Shown piece after piece: positions 1 through 14,721 of a stretch of DNA of 64,000 nt; within the stretch, counting starts at the first letter, position 1; each line of letters begins with the position of its first letter. A program made the translations under genes and the position numbers. The stretch is from Cyathus striatus. Its lineage: Eukaryota; Basidiomycota; Agaricomycetes; Agaricales; Nidulariaceae. The DNA is taken from positions 6,572,001-6,636,000 of the forward strand of contig JAOVFP010000004.1 in NCBI GenBank assembly GCA_025738555.1. The letters run 5' to 3'. Under the pieces are notes generated by a model. The model saw only the letters and a list, made by a program, of their open reading frames with translations. It had not been told where the DNA came from and did no database searches.

Positions 1-971
1 TATTATTATACGGTGCAGGTTGGGGATTTGAGGTAAGTGTTCTAGTTCGTCTAGCTGCTTTCGTTAATTCGTTCTATAAATGCAGAATATGTGAAATGGC
101 GTACTGGGCGTCGGATGAGCTCTATGGTGTCCAGAGATTCGAGGTGCTTTGCGATAGAGGAGAGAATGGGCTGGGTAGAGTTGTGTGTGTGGTCTCCAAA
201 ACTTAACGTTCGTATCGAGTTGAGCGTCTTTTCCAAAGTGTTGACTCTGTCCAAAGGTACTTCTTCGTTACCTGTTTCCCAATAGAGAGAACGAATAGGC
301 CTTCCAGGAGCCCAAGCTACAATCGTATCCAAGTCACCTCTCAGCGATATGAGACCAGAACATAAATTCGAATCGGGTACACCCCATCCTCTATGCCACT
401 TGGTATACAAATACTCCAACGATCCTTGATTCTTGAGAAAAGCTACAATCGCTCTTTTCGATGTATCATCGCTTTCCTTGAGATTCCAAGTAAACGAAGT
501 GAGTTTAGATGATATTCCATCTAGAACACGCGTGTCGATTCTTCCATAGGAGAAGTGTTCCCTGAAGGATATTTCACGGAGGTTGACCATAAGCTTCAAC
601 CCGCGATTTAGAAGTTTCAAGAACGGAATCCCGACGTGCCGTTCGTACATTCCGTAGCGGAGGACTAGAGCTGCCAGGCGCGGGTTTTTGGTTATGGAGG
701 TTAGGAAGCGGAAGTGGGCTTCCGGGTGTGAGTCGGCCATTGTGCTGTAGAGGATCGTTTCGGTTTCTTTGTGGAGGGATTTGCAGGTTTGGAGGAGTGG
801 GAGGAGGGAGGATCGAGATGATCGTCTGAGGTGGGTTATTATGTTTCTTATCAAGTCTATTGGGAGGCGGGGGGTTTGGGCGAGGGTGTGTGTGCTTGAG
901 CTCATTTCGGTGTAGGTGCTGTTGGTACCCAGCCTCCCGATGAGGCTGAGTCTGCGGAGGGAGAAACGCAT
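1..971 (-). CDS. F-box-like/LRR-like protein, 3' end outside window
   Basis: Single-domain regulatory-type protein, probably a substrate adaptor of an SCF ubiquitin ligase. A first exon of about 289 codons (971 down to 105) starts with either of two methionines (971 or 905); the later one is followed by the F-box-like stretch LPIDLIRNIITHL. After that the protein is Leu-rich with LRR-like spacing (ISFREHF, LEYLYTKWH, LYWETG). An uninterrupted reading stops at 51, but a 50-bp intron (55-104, GTACGC...GCAG on the minus strand) joins in phase to LDELEHLPQIPNL, which continues the Leu-rich pattern past position 1. I therefore treat the gene as running off the left edge. Agaricomycetes carry hundreds of such F-box genes, and no specific substrate can be inferred. 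F-box assignment is moderate; that it is a real gene is likely. Confidence 0.7.
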
Positions 972-1378
972 GAGGGAGGGGGAGGAAGGGATTGAGATGA
1001 TGGATTGAAAGTTTTATAGGTTAATTTGGGAGCGACATGGGAAATGATGATCCCTTAACCCTAAGGCCGTATAAAGTGCTCTATTGAGAGGCACGGTGGA
1101 TGGGCTAGATAAGGAACCAGTTACCAGGTACTTTATGAATTTTGACTCGTGTGCACTTTTTAATTGAACGAAGGATATATTGAATCTGGTAGAATGGTAC
1201 GTGTACTGTTTATGTATGTATGTATGGTATGTATGTATAATGCGAGAGAGAGTAGAGACTTGGAGAACGAAAAATGTAAATTTATGATATCATTCGTGCC
1301 TAGGTACGACCTTTCTGACACCAGTGCCATAAAGTTGTACGTCAGGGGTAACATTCATTCACTCGTTCATACATTCAT
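972..1378. other. Intergenic spacer, no gene seen
   Basis: Spacer between two minus-strand genes: upstream of the F-box start and downstream of the HMG-box stop. It contains a short TATG/GTATG microsatellite-like run around 1210-1240 and TCATTCAT repeats at 1353-1380. No supported coding or RNA gene was seen. Confidence 0.6.
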
Positions 1379-2541
1379 TCATCGCACGCGTGTATCAGTC
1401 AAAGACAAGTTGGGCAGCAGAACCTCGATATCTTCCCCTGTGAAGAAGCCGTATTCGCTGAATAGAGCGTTCTTGTCGTCGTAGTCTTCGATGTAGGGTT
1501 GACCGGGGGGGAGGGTATCAGTTGGACCCATTGGGAGTGTGTCGGGGAAGGGGAGGGGCCGATCGAGTGGAGGGAGGGTGAATGGGTTGGGGGTGGACCA
1601 GTTGAATGTTGTGTTTGCCTACAGGAAAGGAGTTAGTGAGATGAAGGGGGAAGGAGGAAGGACGTACGTAGTGTTCGAGTTCTTGGAAAGGAGAGTAGAC
1701 GGGTGGTTCCCAATGTGTCCATTCCACAGGCTTGGGAGGCGGGCCGTCCCATCCTCTAGCGCATACGGGAGGAGGGATGGAGTATGGACCTACGGTCATT
1801 TGATCCGTCCCGATTCCGGAGAAAAGTCGACCCCGGTGAGGAGGAATGATTTCTTCGGTTCCGACGGGGGTGGATTGGTAGAGTGTAACGCGGCTCGGGC
1901 GGCGGCTGTGCATGTCGTCGTGAGTTGTGAGTGTTGTGTATTGGCGTAGGGTGTTTGGGATGCGTTGGGCTCCTGGTGGGCAGGATGAGGAACGCCGGAT
2001 TGGGAGGGGGAAGTCGAGGGGGCCCCAGGATGCTTTTACTTTTGGCCTCTCGCGTTCTTGTACTCGTTTTTCTACCTTCTCTGGAACGGGAGTTTGAGTG
2101 GCGCCTTTGCGTCTGCGTGGGCCGATGGGTGCGTAGCGGTATCCTGGGTGCAAGGAGCAATGTAGCTGTTTCTCTTGGATTGCCATTGTGAGCCAGGGTT
2201 GTTTGTCCTCGGGGGACATGGAACGCCATAGGGTGCCTGCGATGCGGGATATGTTGCCTTGGTCGTTTTCGATTTCGGGGGGATCTTTTTTGGCGGACTA
2301 GGTCGGAGCGGAAGAGCATGAATGCGTTGCGCGGGCGGGGAATGTGGTTTGCGGGTTGTTTGCGGGCGTGTGATTTTTTGGAGGGGTAGGGGGGTTGGGG
2401 GATGTATGTTGGGGTTGGGAGGATTAGGTGGAGGGAAGTGAAGGGCGCGGAGGGGGAAGGAGAGGGGGGGAGGGGGGTTGAGGATGTTTCAGTTGGGGGA
2501 GGTTGGTGGGACTCGGTGGGAGGATTTGCGTTGTGTGACAT
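1379..2541 (-). CDS. HMG-box transcription factor (one apparent frameshift)
   Basis: Nuclear DNA-binding protein of the MATA_HMG/SOX-like class. The ATG at 2541 has a good context (ACC before it). A Pro/Thr/Ser-rich N-terminus leads to the HMG box: IPRPRNAFMLFRSDLV, then GNISRIAGTLWRSMS and PWLTMAIQEKQ, followed by a short HPGYRYAP extension. The two halves of the box are in different frames. They join if the six-T run at 2286-2291 (A6 on the coding strand) is read as five, so this is either a homopolymer sequencing error or a real inactivating indel. A 49-bp intron (1619-1667, GTACGT...CTGTAG) is spliced in phase 0 to a Pro-rich, acidic C-terminus (YIEDYDDKN... GEDIEVLLPNL) ending at 1379. 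It could be a mating/pheromone-response or general HMG regulator; the sequence does not say which. It is divergent from the SPE3-LYS9 gene. Confidence 0.75.
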
Positions 2542-5571
<3,030 letters not shown>

Positions 5572-8530
5572 GTTGCTTGGATGGGTGGAATAGAATTGTG
5601 TATGGATAGAAATGTATGCGTATGCTATGATATATGTTTGGATTGTTTTGGTTGGATTAAGGTGATATCTAAGCAACCACTTCACGAATACTCAGTTGGC
5701 ACAAAGTACGAATTTACTGCTATAAAACAACTCTGCGAGAAGATTAAATAATTCGAGAATAAAGCTTTGGGATAATACCAAAATATGCACTTTATGGTAT
5801 TGCCTGTGATGTTCATCTCTATTGAATGAACTCTGTAGGAAGCTTGCGAACTACGCATGTTAATCAACCATCAGTGTACGTATCTGAGGTAACAAATTTA
5901 TAGAGCGCTTTGACCAAAAGACAAAAATGCTGATCAGTCCTCTCCGGGGTCTTGACATATTGGGGGCATCTTAGAAATTGGAGTCAACTCGTTGATGTTC
6001 CCGCTTTTCAGAACCTTATTTCGCTCAATGCTAGGCTGCATTCCGCACTTTGGAAGGCCCGCAAATGTCAAAATGGACCTCTCCATGCAAATACAAGGGA
6101 ATGTAACGAGAAAAACGGAGCTTCAAAAATAAGTTCTAGGTTAAGTTAACGGGTTTGTGAGATGAAGATGACGAGAGCGAGACAGAACGAAAAAGATAAC
6201 GAGCCAAGATACTTCAAAACAGACTGAGTGGAACCAATTTTTCACTGAGTTGCGAAGGTTTAGATACAGGGATTTTGGAGAAAAGGAGGAAGAGAGAGAT
6301 TAATTAGTAGAGATTAATTAGCAGATAAAATGTGTAAGGTTATATTGACAAAGAGCAATGAGATGAATCAACAGAAATTAAAAATTGGAGGTAAGACTTG
6401 GGGCGGTATTCCGAGCTTTGTGTAAATGGTTGCAGTGGAGTATTCACTGGGACTTGGGAGTACGAAAGACTGACGGTCGTATGTTCAAACGCGTAATTGC
6501 GGAGTCGAGCGGTGCTTGAGCATGTAAACATGGTTATACTTACGATGAACCATTCGTATATATACCGCCAGAGATTGAGACATATCATTTCTTAATAGTT
6601 TATTTTTCCTAGCGGTACGAACGTAGTTGTGTTCTGGCGGACGGCAGGTTTCAGTGCAACGGGGTTGAAGTCTGAAGGGAGTCCGCGGTAGAGGGGGAGA
6701 ACTTGAGCGCGAGTAAATTTCTATGAAGTCATTATATTCTAGTACACATATGGTCTACTGTATGATCTTTGTCTACGTGTAATAGTTGTGGACGGGGATC
6801 ATGGTCTGTTGCATTTTTCTTGATACCCACAACTAACGAGCGGGAACAACTTCCATATTTCCGTCACGATGCGGTGAAGAGGTGGAAGTAAATTTTCAGG
6901 TCCTGCGGAGAACTAGTCTAAGCGATTATTCAAGAAGTAAATGAAGAGGTCAGCGGGACATCACGGACGTGAGATAAATTGTTGTGGTGAAGTCATAGAA
7001 CTGCACATAGATATGAAGTGTTTGAACTTTATGTCTATGTACTAGCACCAAAGGTTGAACTACAGCAGCGGACATGGAGCGGAGCCAAGAGTAACGTAAT
7101 GGTTGTAAGCATTTAGATATTTATGTGCTGGTATGTGGAGAACGGCGATCATTAGTGCACCAGTAACGGCATTCATTTCATTCGAGCGCCCCGATATTGA
7201 AAATGGACTTGGAAATCACACGCGAGGATCGCATAGGGAAGTATAGCAGTTCCTGAAAATAAAGTCCCGTCTTTGGTCCTATTCTCCTAATAACAAACTC
7301 ACAAGAGCTGGAGAGTTATATCATTACATGTTCTAAATCATATCGTACTCTGGGGAACAATTTGGTGGTGGGGTAGGGTGGGGGCATGGCGGTGGTCCGG
7401 CGTCAAGTGCAAAAGCTCAAGTTACTATGCTCTGACATAATGATTGTGGCATTTGGCTCCACATTCGTCGCCTCTTTATCTCTATTTAAGCGGTGATGAA
7501 AGCCCTCCGAAAGTTTTGGGAATAGAGGTGCTTCTTCAGTTCCAGACCCCAGTAGGATTGGCTCCAGGAACGTATTGCTTGCAGTGTGGTCTGGCCTGGT
7601 CTGTCCAGTGCGCTGTAAGTGGCTTCGTTCAAGTTGGTTGATTTCCTCGCTTCCAGCTTTGTCTGATTGCCACCGTCCGATTTGTGTCAGAACTAAATGA
7701 TAAACGGTAACCACAAAATTCCTAATGAATCCTGAAGGTAAGCCCTCAGCGGATTAACAATCGAGTAAAGCCTATTGGAAAGAGGATTTCAATTGGTTAT
7801 ACAGCTGTTTAAGTAGAATCACCGCTTACGGAAATGCTCACATTGCCCTATTATGTGAGTTCATCACTTCGACTGGTATCAAGCCAAAACCTAAAACCTA
7901 AGTCCACCGTAAGCGACACATCTACTCTAGGGATAGGTATGTGTTATATGGGATTTTGCGGTTTTTACTGAACTTAATGCGACATTAATTCATTGGGCTT
8001 CATTTGACAGAAGTTTGACGGGTTTAATGAGAGTCGCTGTTCCGTATTCACTATCCGCTTTATCCTTGAACAGTATGGCTGTTCAGCTCATACCAAAGAG
8101 AATTCGAATGACTGGTGAAGAATCTTGACAAAGGAGATACAGTCAAACCGTGCTAGCACGGGTTTGTACGAGCCCATAATCGAAAAAAATAATAGTCCAC
8201 CGAACTTGAATTTGCATAACCTGACACCTTATGGTACTCCCAGTAATTCATACCTAAATTTTATTACAGGTTCCACTGTACAGGATATCATTCACCAAGA
8301 AACAAAGTAAAAAAAAATCAGCTTTACATATCGAGCCTTCAAATGATCTGTACGTACGAACCAGTCAAGGTATTCCCTTCGATCTCCGGTTGGCGTTCAA
8401 TAATTACTACATGCCACCCATAGCCCAGGCACAAAGCTGTCTGATTTCAGAACGGAATGAAATGACCAGAGCAGAAACAATGCAAAATATATGACAAAGG
8501 ATGCTAGCCAAAAAAGTACTGTTAAAAATC
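5572..8530. other. 3 kb intergenic region without a supported gene
   Basis: Moderately AT-rich sequence between SPE3-LYS9 and the hydrophobin. Only short ORFs without recognisable domains, codon pattern or joinable exons were seen (for example 5952-6149 and 7403-7714). There is a G-rich stretch near 7365-7395. I see no tRNA, TIR or tandem repeat here. Confidence 0.5.
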
Positions 8531-8538
8531 TATAAAAG
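8531..8538 (+). promoter_or_regulatory. TATA box of hydrophobin gene
   Basis: TATAAAAG lies 83 bp before the hydrophobin ATG, a normal position for a strong fungal promoter with a transcription start about 40-60 bp upstream of the ATG. Confidence 0.6.
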
Positions 8539-8620
8539 AGACCTTATAAGTATTACTGAGGTTCTTCAGTTCGAATAGTATCTAGTTCAGACTACCACTC
8601 GCCTCCTAGTACTCGTTACA

Positions 8621-9182
8621 ATGCTCGCTCGTGCTACTTCTCTCTTCGTGATCATGCTCTTTACTCTCCCGCTCCTTGCGGCTGCCAGTGCCATTGCTCG
8701 CCAAAGCTCCCAGTGCAACACGGGAACTATTCAGTGTTGTTAGTGTTCATCGTTTTGAATATGGCTCTTTCGAACTGACCAAAACCCTATAGGTAACAGC
8801 GTCCAGCAAGCTAGCAACCCCATAGTTGGTCTCCTTGCAGGTCTCCTCGGCATTGTATTGGGTCCCATCACTGGCCAGGTTGGATGTAGGTTGATACGCA
8901 TGTTGCTTAGGGAAGTATGTTGACATAATATTCTTAAGTGACTTGCAGCCCGCTCAGCGTCATTGGCGTTGGAGGAAATAGCTGGTAAGGATTAAGAATG
9001 TTCCCTGAAATTAGCGATCAGGCTAATAAATAATTGAATTAGCACTGCTCAACCAGTCTGCTGCACTGGCAATTCTTTCGTGAGCATATTCGATCAGGAT
9101 ACTAATACTAATTTTGCTTACATATTTATTGTAGAGCGGTCTCATTGTCCTTGGTTGCACTCCTATCAACATCAATCTCTAA
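8621..9182 (+). CDS. Class I hydrophobin (5 exons)
   Basis: Small secreted amphipathic protein that self-assembles at air-water interfaces and coats aerial hyphae, fruiting bodies and spores. Exons 8621-8738, 8793-8885, 8939-8984, 9043-9079 and 9135-9182, with introns of 54, 53, 58 and 55 bp, give 113 aa, the usual size. Residues 1-25 are a hydrophobic signal peptide (MLARATSLFVIMLF...). The eight cysteines follow the C-CC-C-C-CC-C pattern: QCNTG, IQCCN, LTCSP, NSC, VCC, LGCTP. Family-typical pieces GLLGIVLGPITGQVG, SVIGVGGNS and QPVCCTGNSF are present. Every splice junction restores the family sequence; the 3' site of intron 2 is TTCTTAAG at 8931-8938. The gene is easily missed because no exon exceeds 40 codons. 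It appears intact, although it sits among decayed gene fragments. Confidence 0.95.
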
Positions 9183-10107
9183 ATGCCGCAATGGAACCTT
9201 AGCCATTCGGAAACGGTGTCTGCAGCATACCACTTCGGAATGGCCAGTGAATTAGGACGGATTATTCTTTTGATAGTACTGCAATGTAGTGAGGTTGAAT
9301 AAGAATGTTTAAAATTTTATACAGTAGTTTTGATGAACCCTTGACATTTAAATAAGTGAAATGTGCGACTATTAGGCGATAAAGTTAAACGATCAGTGGT
9401 TGAAGTACTTATTATAGGATCAGCGGGCGAAACCCAGGATAGCTATCGCGGAGAAATGGATAGGCTACATGGTGAAATGAATTCTTTAATCAAATTCTAC
9501 AATGTCATCTACGATATCAAAAGAGTCCTAAGACGTGGCATCCGATAGAGGACTATATGTGATAAGTGAACATTGAACGTTGAACGGTCTCAACTTTATC
9601 AAGATCAAATTCCAGCCGCTATCCTTAATTGGCGTTTCACTCAGCATTCGCGACCTAGGTTATTTATTATCCTCGACTACCAGGTCACTGTACCTCAATT
9701 CCTAGGGAGAGTTTCCAGAATCGGAGTTCAACTGTACAGTGTACTTAATCCCGCTAATACTTACGTTAAGTATACGAGAATTTATCTTCTGGATCGTAAC
9801 ACAAGCGTTAATGGCTCTTTGAGAATGTTACCGATGTATTTTGAGGGGGTGTATTCGTGATTTGACTGCAGAATTCCCTGACATTAGTTGAAGAGCAATG
9901 GAAGTCGGGCAGAAGTTTGGCAGAAGCAAGGGCAGAAGGGTTACGCAGCTGGTTTGCAGCTAGTTACATGTGTTTATTCTGAAGGGATTGTTTTAGGCTA
10001 AAGCTGTAGCCAAACAGTTTGGGACGCGTTCGCTCTTCATGTTCAGAACCTTGATCCCAACTTGATCCCGCCTTCGTATGTGGTGCATACTGTGCAACAT
10101 ATCAAAC
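9183..10107. other. Spacer without a supported gene
   Basis: Only short unmatched ORFs (9363-9548; 9573-9860) occur here. Neither shows a domain or a splice-consistent extension. The last part (about 10030-10107) may contain more of the decayed SET-domain gene that follows. Confidence 0.45.
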
Positions 10108-12274
10108 ACAGTCCTTCATCACGCCGTATACGAGTCTCATTTCACCACTGACATCGTACCCCTGCGATCCACTCAATGGATACGCTCATCTGGGCATGCC
10201 GAGGCCTTTTGTGCTTCTTGTAGGGCCGCCTTTGGACGTAGCCCTTGATATGAGAGTGACATAGGCCGAACGCTATCATTCGCCCTATCCTCTGTCGTGA
10301 GAAAGTGAAGCGAGCAGGGGCCAAGAAGCACGAAGAGGGGGAGACAACGTTGTCCTTTGGGATCCTCGCCGTTTGCGATCTCAAGACGAACGAGGAAGTT
10401 GTACTGGTTTGGGAATAGGACGACGAGAACGCGATGCATAGTCTGCCAGTGCTGGCTAAGAGTCTGCAGATGTCCCCGTGAGTTTTGTCCCCCCTCGGTC
10501 TTGGGTTTGGGGTTTTGGTTTATCGATGCGTTGGCTTGCAGCTTTTTTCTTCTTATCTTTCGTCTACTTCACCGCTGTCTACGTTTCTGCCGAATGCGGC
10601 ACCCGCCTGACAACGGCTCCACCACCTACATCTGTACCATCTACAACTTGCCGCCGCGCAAAAACTGACCACTCCACCCCCAACCGCTGCTCCAGCTACA
10701 CTGGCATGCAAAAAGAATGAGCATGCCTATTTTTCAGAAGTAGCAAAAAGCTATCTGCCCTCAAATCTCACATGCTTGCTCAATTTTTGTGAAATTTTGT
10801 GTACTTGTACTACATATGTATAAATTCTATTTACAATAGTTATAAAGGTAAAAAAGTAAAAAAATTGATGTCTGCTGATATATATATTCAATATAGCAAA
10901 AAAGTGAAAATTAGCCCCAATTAACCACAATTTTATGTGATCAACTTACTAGATAATATCACAACCTGAATATGGATATCTAACGAGGTATCTTTACTTG
11001 CCCTACGTCAAGGTATGTGAGGAAAAAATGAAAACTGGGTGCAGGAGAACCCAAACAATTTGGGGGTATAAAAAGCATATGTTTTGTTATTCAAGCTGTA
11101 TCTTCCTAACCAAGCCAGGTAGACACATAATTAAACCTGCATAATACTCTGAGAATGTAGTACTATAGATGAGCAAAGAATTGTATTGAACAGTCAAGAT
11201 ATAAGATTGCTAGATATAAAAGAATATATGCAAAATATGTAACACAGCATGAATTTGTGTTAGACATTCCACAAGAAACACTTGGAATTACACCTTCATA
11301 TTACTGGTAGATATAGACATTCATAGTTATAATATGTACTAAAAATATTGTAAGTAGTGAGTGTCTAGGCAGTGAGATAGTGTCTCATGAAGTTCGAAAT
11401 TTTGGCTCAAAATACAAGCATGAAGTCATTATTGGGCCAAATTTTCGAACTTCATGAGGCATTATCTCACCACCTAAACACTCACTGCTCACAATATTTT
11501 TAGTACATATTATAACTGTAGATGTCTATATTTAACAATAGTATGAGGGTGTAACTCCAAGTATTTCTTGTGGAATGTCTAACACAAATTCATGCTGTGT
11601 TACATATTTTGCATATATTCTTTTATATCTAGCAATCTTATATCTTGACTGTTCAATACAATTCTTTGCTCATCTATAGTACTACATTCTCAGAGTATTA
11701 TGCAGGTTTAATTATGTGTCTACCTGGCTTGGTTAGGAAGATACAGCTTGAATAACAAAACATATGCTTTTTATACCCCCAAATTGTTTGGGTTCTCCTG
11801 CACCCAGTTTTTATTTTTTCCTCACATACCTTGACGTAGGGCAAGTAAAGATACCTCGTTAGATATCCATATTCAGGTTGTGATATTATCTAGTAAGTTG
11901 ATCACATAAAATTGTGGTTAATTGGGGCTAATTTTCACTTTTTTGCTATATTGAATATATATATCAGCAGACATCAATTTTTTTACTTTTTTACCTTTAT
12001 AACTATTGTAAATAGAATTTATACATATGTAGTACAAGTACACAAAATTTCACAAAAATTGAGCAAGCATGTGAGATTTGAGGGCAGATAGCTTTTTGCT
12101 ACTTCTGAAAAATAGGCATGCTCATTCTTTTTGCACGCCAGTGTACCATCACCTCACAAAACCCCACCAGCCCACTGCAATACACCCACCCCCGCCAACA
12201 AATAGCCAACATCTACACCTCTCGTCCACAATTTCCGACGCCCACACAAAGCTACGTCGCTATGTGTAGAATTG
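10108..12274 (+). pseudogene. Decayed SET-domain gene (SET3-like), split by a MITE
   Basis: Fragments of a chromatin-type SET-domain protein resembling the fungal Set3 family. Recognisable pieces in order: SYPCDPLNGYAHLGMPRPF and LVGPPLDVALDMRVT (about 10155-10257), IIRPILCREKVKR, then ETTLSFGILAVCDLKTNEE and VVLVWE (about 10345-10418), DDENAMHSLPVLAKS (to about 10473). Family members usually have 'FAVFALRDLKAGEEVVLGWEWDDGN' type sequence here, split across the same order. Stops interrupt the frame, and a segment with SET core residues between DALD and RPI is missing, so it is not functional. A possible intron GTGAGT...TTGCAG follows at 10487-10549. A Pro/Thr-rich tail then runs into the foldback element at 10699. 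Removing that element with one TA copy restores an open Pro/Thr/Gln-rich frame that continues to about 12274. Assignment to Set3 specifically is tentative. Confidence 0.6.
10699..12143. mobile_element. 1.45 kb foldback MITE, Tc1/mariner-type ends
   Basis: The sequence from 10699 is repeated in inverted order up to 12143. The two arms (about 10699-11406 and 11436-12143, some 708 bp each) are almost identical, with only scattered mismatches, and are separated by a spacer of only about 29 bp. Termini are CACTGGC...GCCAGTG, flanked on both sides by TA (10697-10698 and 12144-12145), the target duplication of Tc1/mariner elements. The arms hold no transposase reading frame, so it would depend on a transposase elsewhere. 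It lies inside a Pro-rich coding remnant, and precise excision would restore that frame. Any transcript through it would form a very long hairpin. Confidence 0.9.
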
Positions 12275-13024
12275 GCGGGATATAACTGATTTGATGCCTG
12301 CCCCCTCGATGTACTCATACCGTTCTCCGTCGCCTCCGGGCCTGCATCATCTCTCTCGCTTACGCCAGTTCCACCATCCACTCACATGTATTCATCCGTT
12401 GACAATTCTTCGTACCGTTTACCAGCTTATTGAAACTCGATCTTTTATCCCGCCGTATACTTTTCTTATTGCCCATTAGTCGAGTTTTTTATTGGCCCGA
12501 CTGAGTCAATACGTGGATATGGGTATGCCGCGTTCATCTGTGGACCTTGTGGGATCGCTAGTGCTTGATTTGTTCTACTATCAACGCTCCGTGTTCATCC
12601 CGTCGCCCATTTCTCCAGACATAACGTGTTCTTGGCCCTTAGTTCTTTGTACTCTATGCCCAATGTTTTGCGCTTGCTTCACGATAAGGGGGATTATCTT
12701 TAGTGAGCATCTCCTTCGTTCATCACTTCTGCTAGCATGTATATCTGCCTGAGAGTTAGTCGGTACCCGTTCGCACATGTGTCTGTGTTAATTTTGGTTG
12801 GTTACATGTCTTATTTGATGAATATCGAGGGACTACCGAATTTCCACCCGTCTCGTAGGCTCAAAGCGCGGGACTCTGATTTCAAAGGGGTCTCCGAGCT
12901 TAATAGTTCTACATTCATTCATTCTGGTTTTGAAATCTCGTTACTGAATTTACAGGAGGGTGCAGATTTATTCGAGTTTACACACTGCGCTATACATATA
13001 CTGAGGGTGACTTCTAGACGTTCA
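12275..13024. other. Spacer without a supported gene
   Basis: No convincing exon on either strand. ORFs at 12291-12479 and 12492-12752 have no recognisable domain. The left part may carry further unrecognised remains of the SET-domain gene, and the right part remains of the Lon gene that lies beyond. Confidence 0.4.
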
Positions 13025-14721
13025 TCAGCATCGGATCTCCATATACATGCGCTCCTGCGTCATTACGGACTTCTCGGGTCCTTCAGTGCTAGCGGGTGAA
13101 GTAGATTCGGTTTGAGGTTCGTGACATCGGGCTATGTAGTTGCTGGGGACGGTGGTGGTAGAAGGAGCTTCGCGATCGATGTCGACAACTTCAGCCTCAG
13201 GGCCCACTTTTCCCTCCTTGGGTTCAGGGAAGGTCTCCCCACCGAGATCCTGGACACGTTTCAACGCAGCGTTGCGGTAGATCTAAGGGCTTAGTCAGTT
13301 CGGGCCCCAAAGTACATACCCTAAGCTGAAAGCGCACCTTGTCGATGTGTCCTCGAGTTACGAACACCACTCTCAAAACAGTATATTGGTACTTGATCGG
13401 AATATCGGAGACCGTTGGGATCCTTAGCTTAAGGGCCGAGGTAGCGACAGGCAATGGCACTTTTCTCCTCTGAGACGTAACCACTTAGAGGACCTCCACA
13501 CGGTTGTGCAGTAGGGCTGGGATGGTGTCGGGATTGTTGGCGGTGCATACGGATAGGACGCGAGAGAAGTCGACGGGGACGTCCATGCTAAGCAACTCGT
13601 CAGCATACATGATCACGAAGAAAGAAAGGAAGGATGCACTAATGGTCGAGGAAAGCACTGAACCCCCTTAATTGCCTCGATGATTTTGCTAGGCAGCGCA
13701 TCGACGTACGTCTTTTATGTTCTTTAATGACTGCCACGCCTGTCAGCCAACCCACTGAGAAGCAGAAGAACAGTCTCTTTAGCGCGCTAGAGATGGATTT
13801 GCCGATAGAAGTCTGCTGTATGGCTGCATTGTCAGATTCTCGACATTGGACATTGACGATTAAGACGGGGAGTTTGTGTAAGCATGGTGCGGGAGCGAAC
13901 GCTGTGGTACTCGTAAGTAAGACGCAGAGAAAGAAAGGAAGAAGACGTGCTCGCAGGTTCCTTGACCGTCTTCTCTCCTTCCTCAGTCTCAGGCGGGGGC
14001 GTAACAGGCAGCGTAGGCGGCTCAACAGTCTGCGGCTTCTCCGCCTCCTCCCTATCTATTACCTTCTAAGTTCTCATCCCCAGCCTTAACAAGCTCCATA
14101 ATCCTAATCCTCCTATGCAGGTAAAAAAAAACAGCCGTAAGCCCCTCTCCATCCTCCCCATCCGCATTCTTCACCGCAAACACACTCGTAATCTGCGCGA
14201 ATACACCAACAGGATGGACCTGCTCCAAACCCATGATAGTATCCGCGTCGGTGTTGGGGTTTTTGAGAAGGAAAGCACCGAAGTAAGGTTGGCCTTGTTC
14301 ATCATTTCTTTGAGGGCGGTGACGACGGAGGGGTTTCGGATGACGACGGCTTTGTAGAAGCATGGGAAGAGGGGGCACCGGACGATTGGGAGGGCGAGGA
14401 CTTGTGGGTAGTGCAGGGGGATGGATGGTTTTGCTATTGAGCCTGGGGAGGAAGGGGGTGGGGGGGTGCTTGGGATTCATCTGGTGTGTCGGAGGAATCT
14501 ACTGAGGAGGAGGAGTAAGAGGAGGGGGTGGATTCGTCTTTCTCGATTGTTTCTCCTTCCTCGACGTCTTCGATGTCCTTCTTCCCTTCTTCGCAGTCAC
14601 TCTCCCTGTCGATTTCGATTTCGCCTTCCTTCCCCTCCGCGTCTGACTCAGGAACGTTCTTGGCGGAAGCATTGACCCAGCGGGGAAGCATGTTGCGAAT
14701 ACTTGGGCTCATAAATCCCAC
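13025..14721 (-). pseudogene. Decayed mitochondrial Lon protease (PIM1-like), core deleted
   Basis: Lon is the ATP-dependent serine protease of the mitochondrial matrix. On the minus strand an acidic N-terminal stretch (14721-14450) leads to the LON substrate-binding domain: VLALPIVRCPLFPCFYKAVV (about 14420-14360), KEMMNK, GQPYFGAFLLKNPNTDAD, VGVFAQITSVFAV, LTAVFFYLHRRIRI. Then comes an EPPTLPVTPPPETEEGEK linker and a short VNV fragment. The sequence next resumes far downstream in the AAA+ module: YVDALPSKIIEAIK (about 13710-13670), MDVPVDFSRVLSVCTAN (13586-13536), the GYVSEEKSAIA stretch, ESGVRN, an intron (13283-13337), IYRNAALKRVQDLGGE, and finally MTQERMY. The Walker A part of the AAA+ module is missing, and so is the C-terminal Ser/Lys protease domain. 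At least four frameshifts and several stops are present. It must be a non-functional copy, with a functional gene expected elsewhere. Confidence 0.85.

Noticed and set aside
5952..6149. 65-codon plus-strand ORF
   Set aside because: No domain, no splice-consistent extension and no coding-like context.
10142..10439. Minus-strand ORFs of 80-88 codons
   Set aside because: The plus strand here carries recognisable SET-domain sequence; the minus-strand readings are its shadow.
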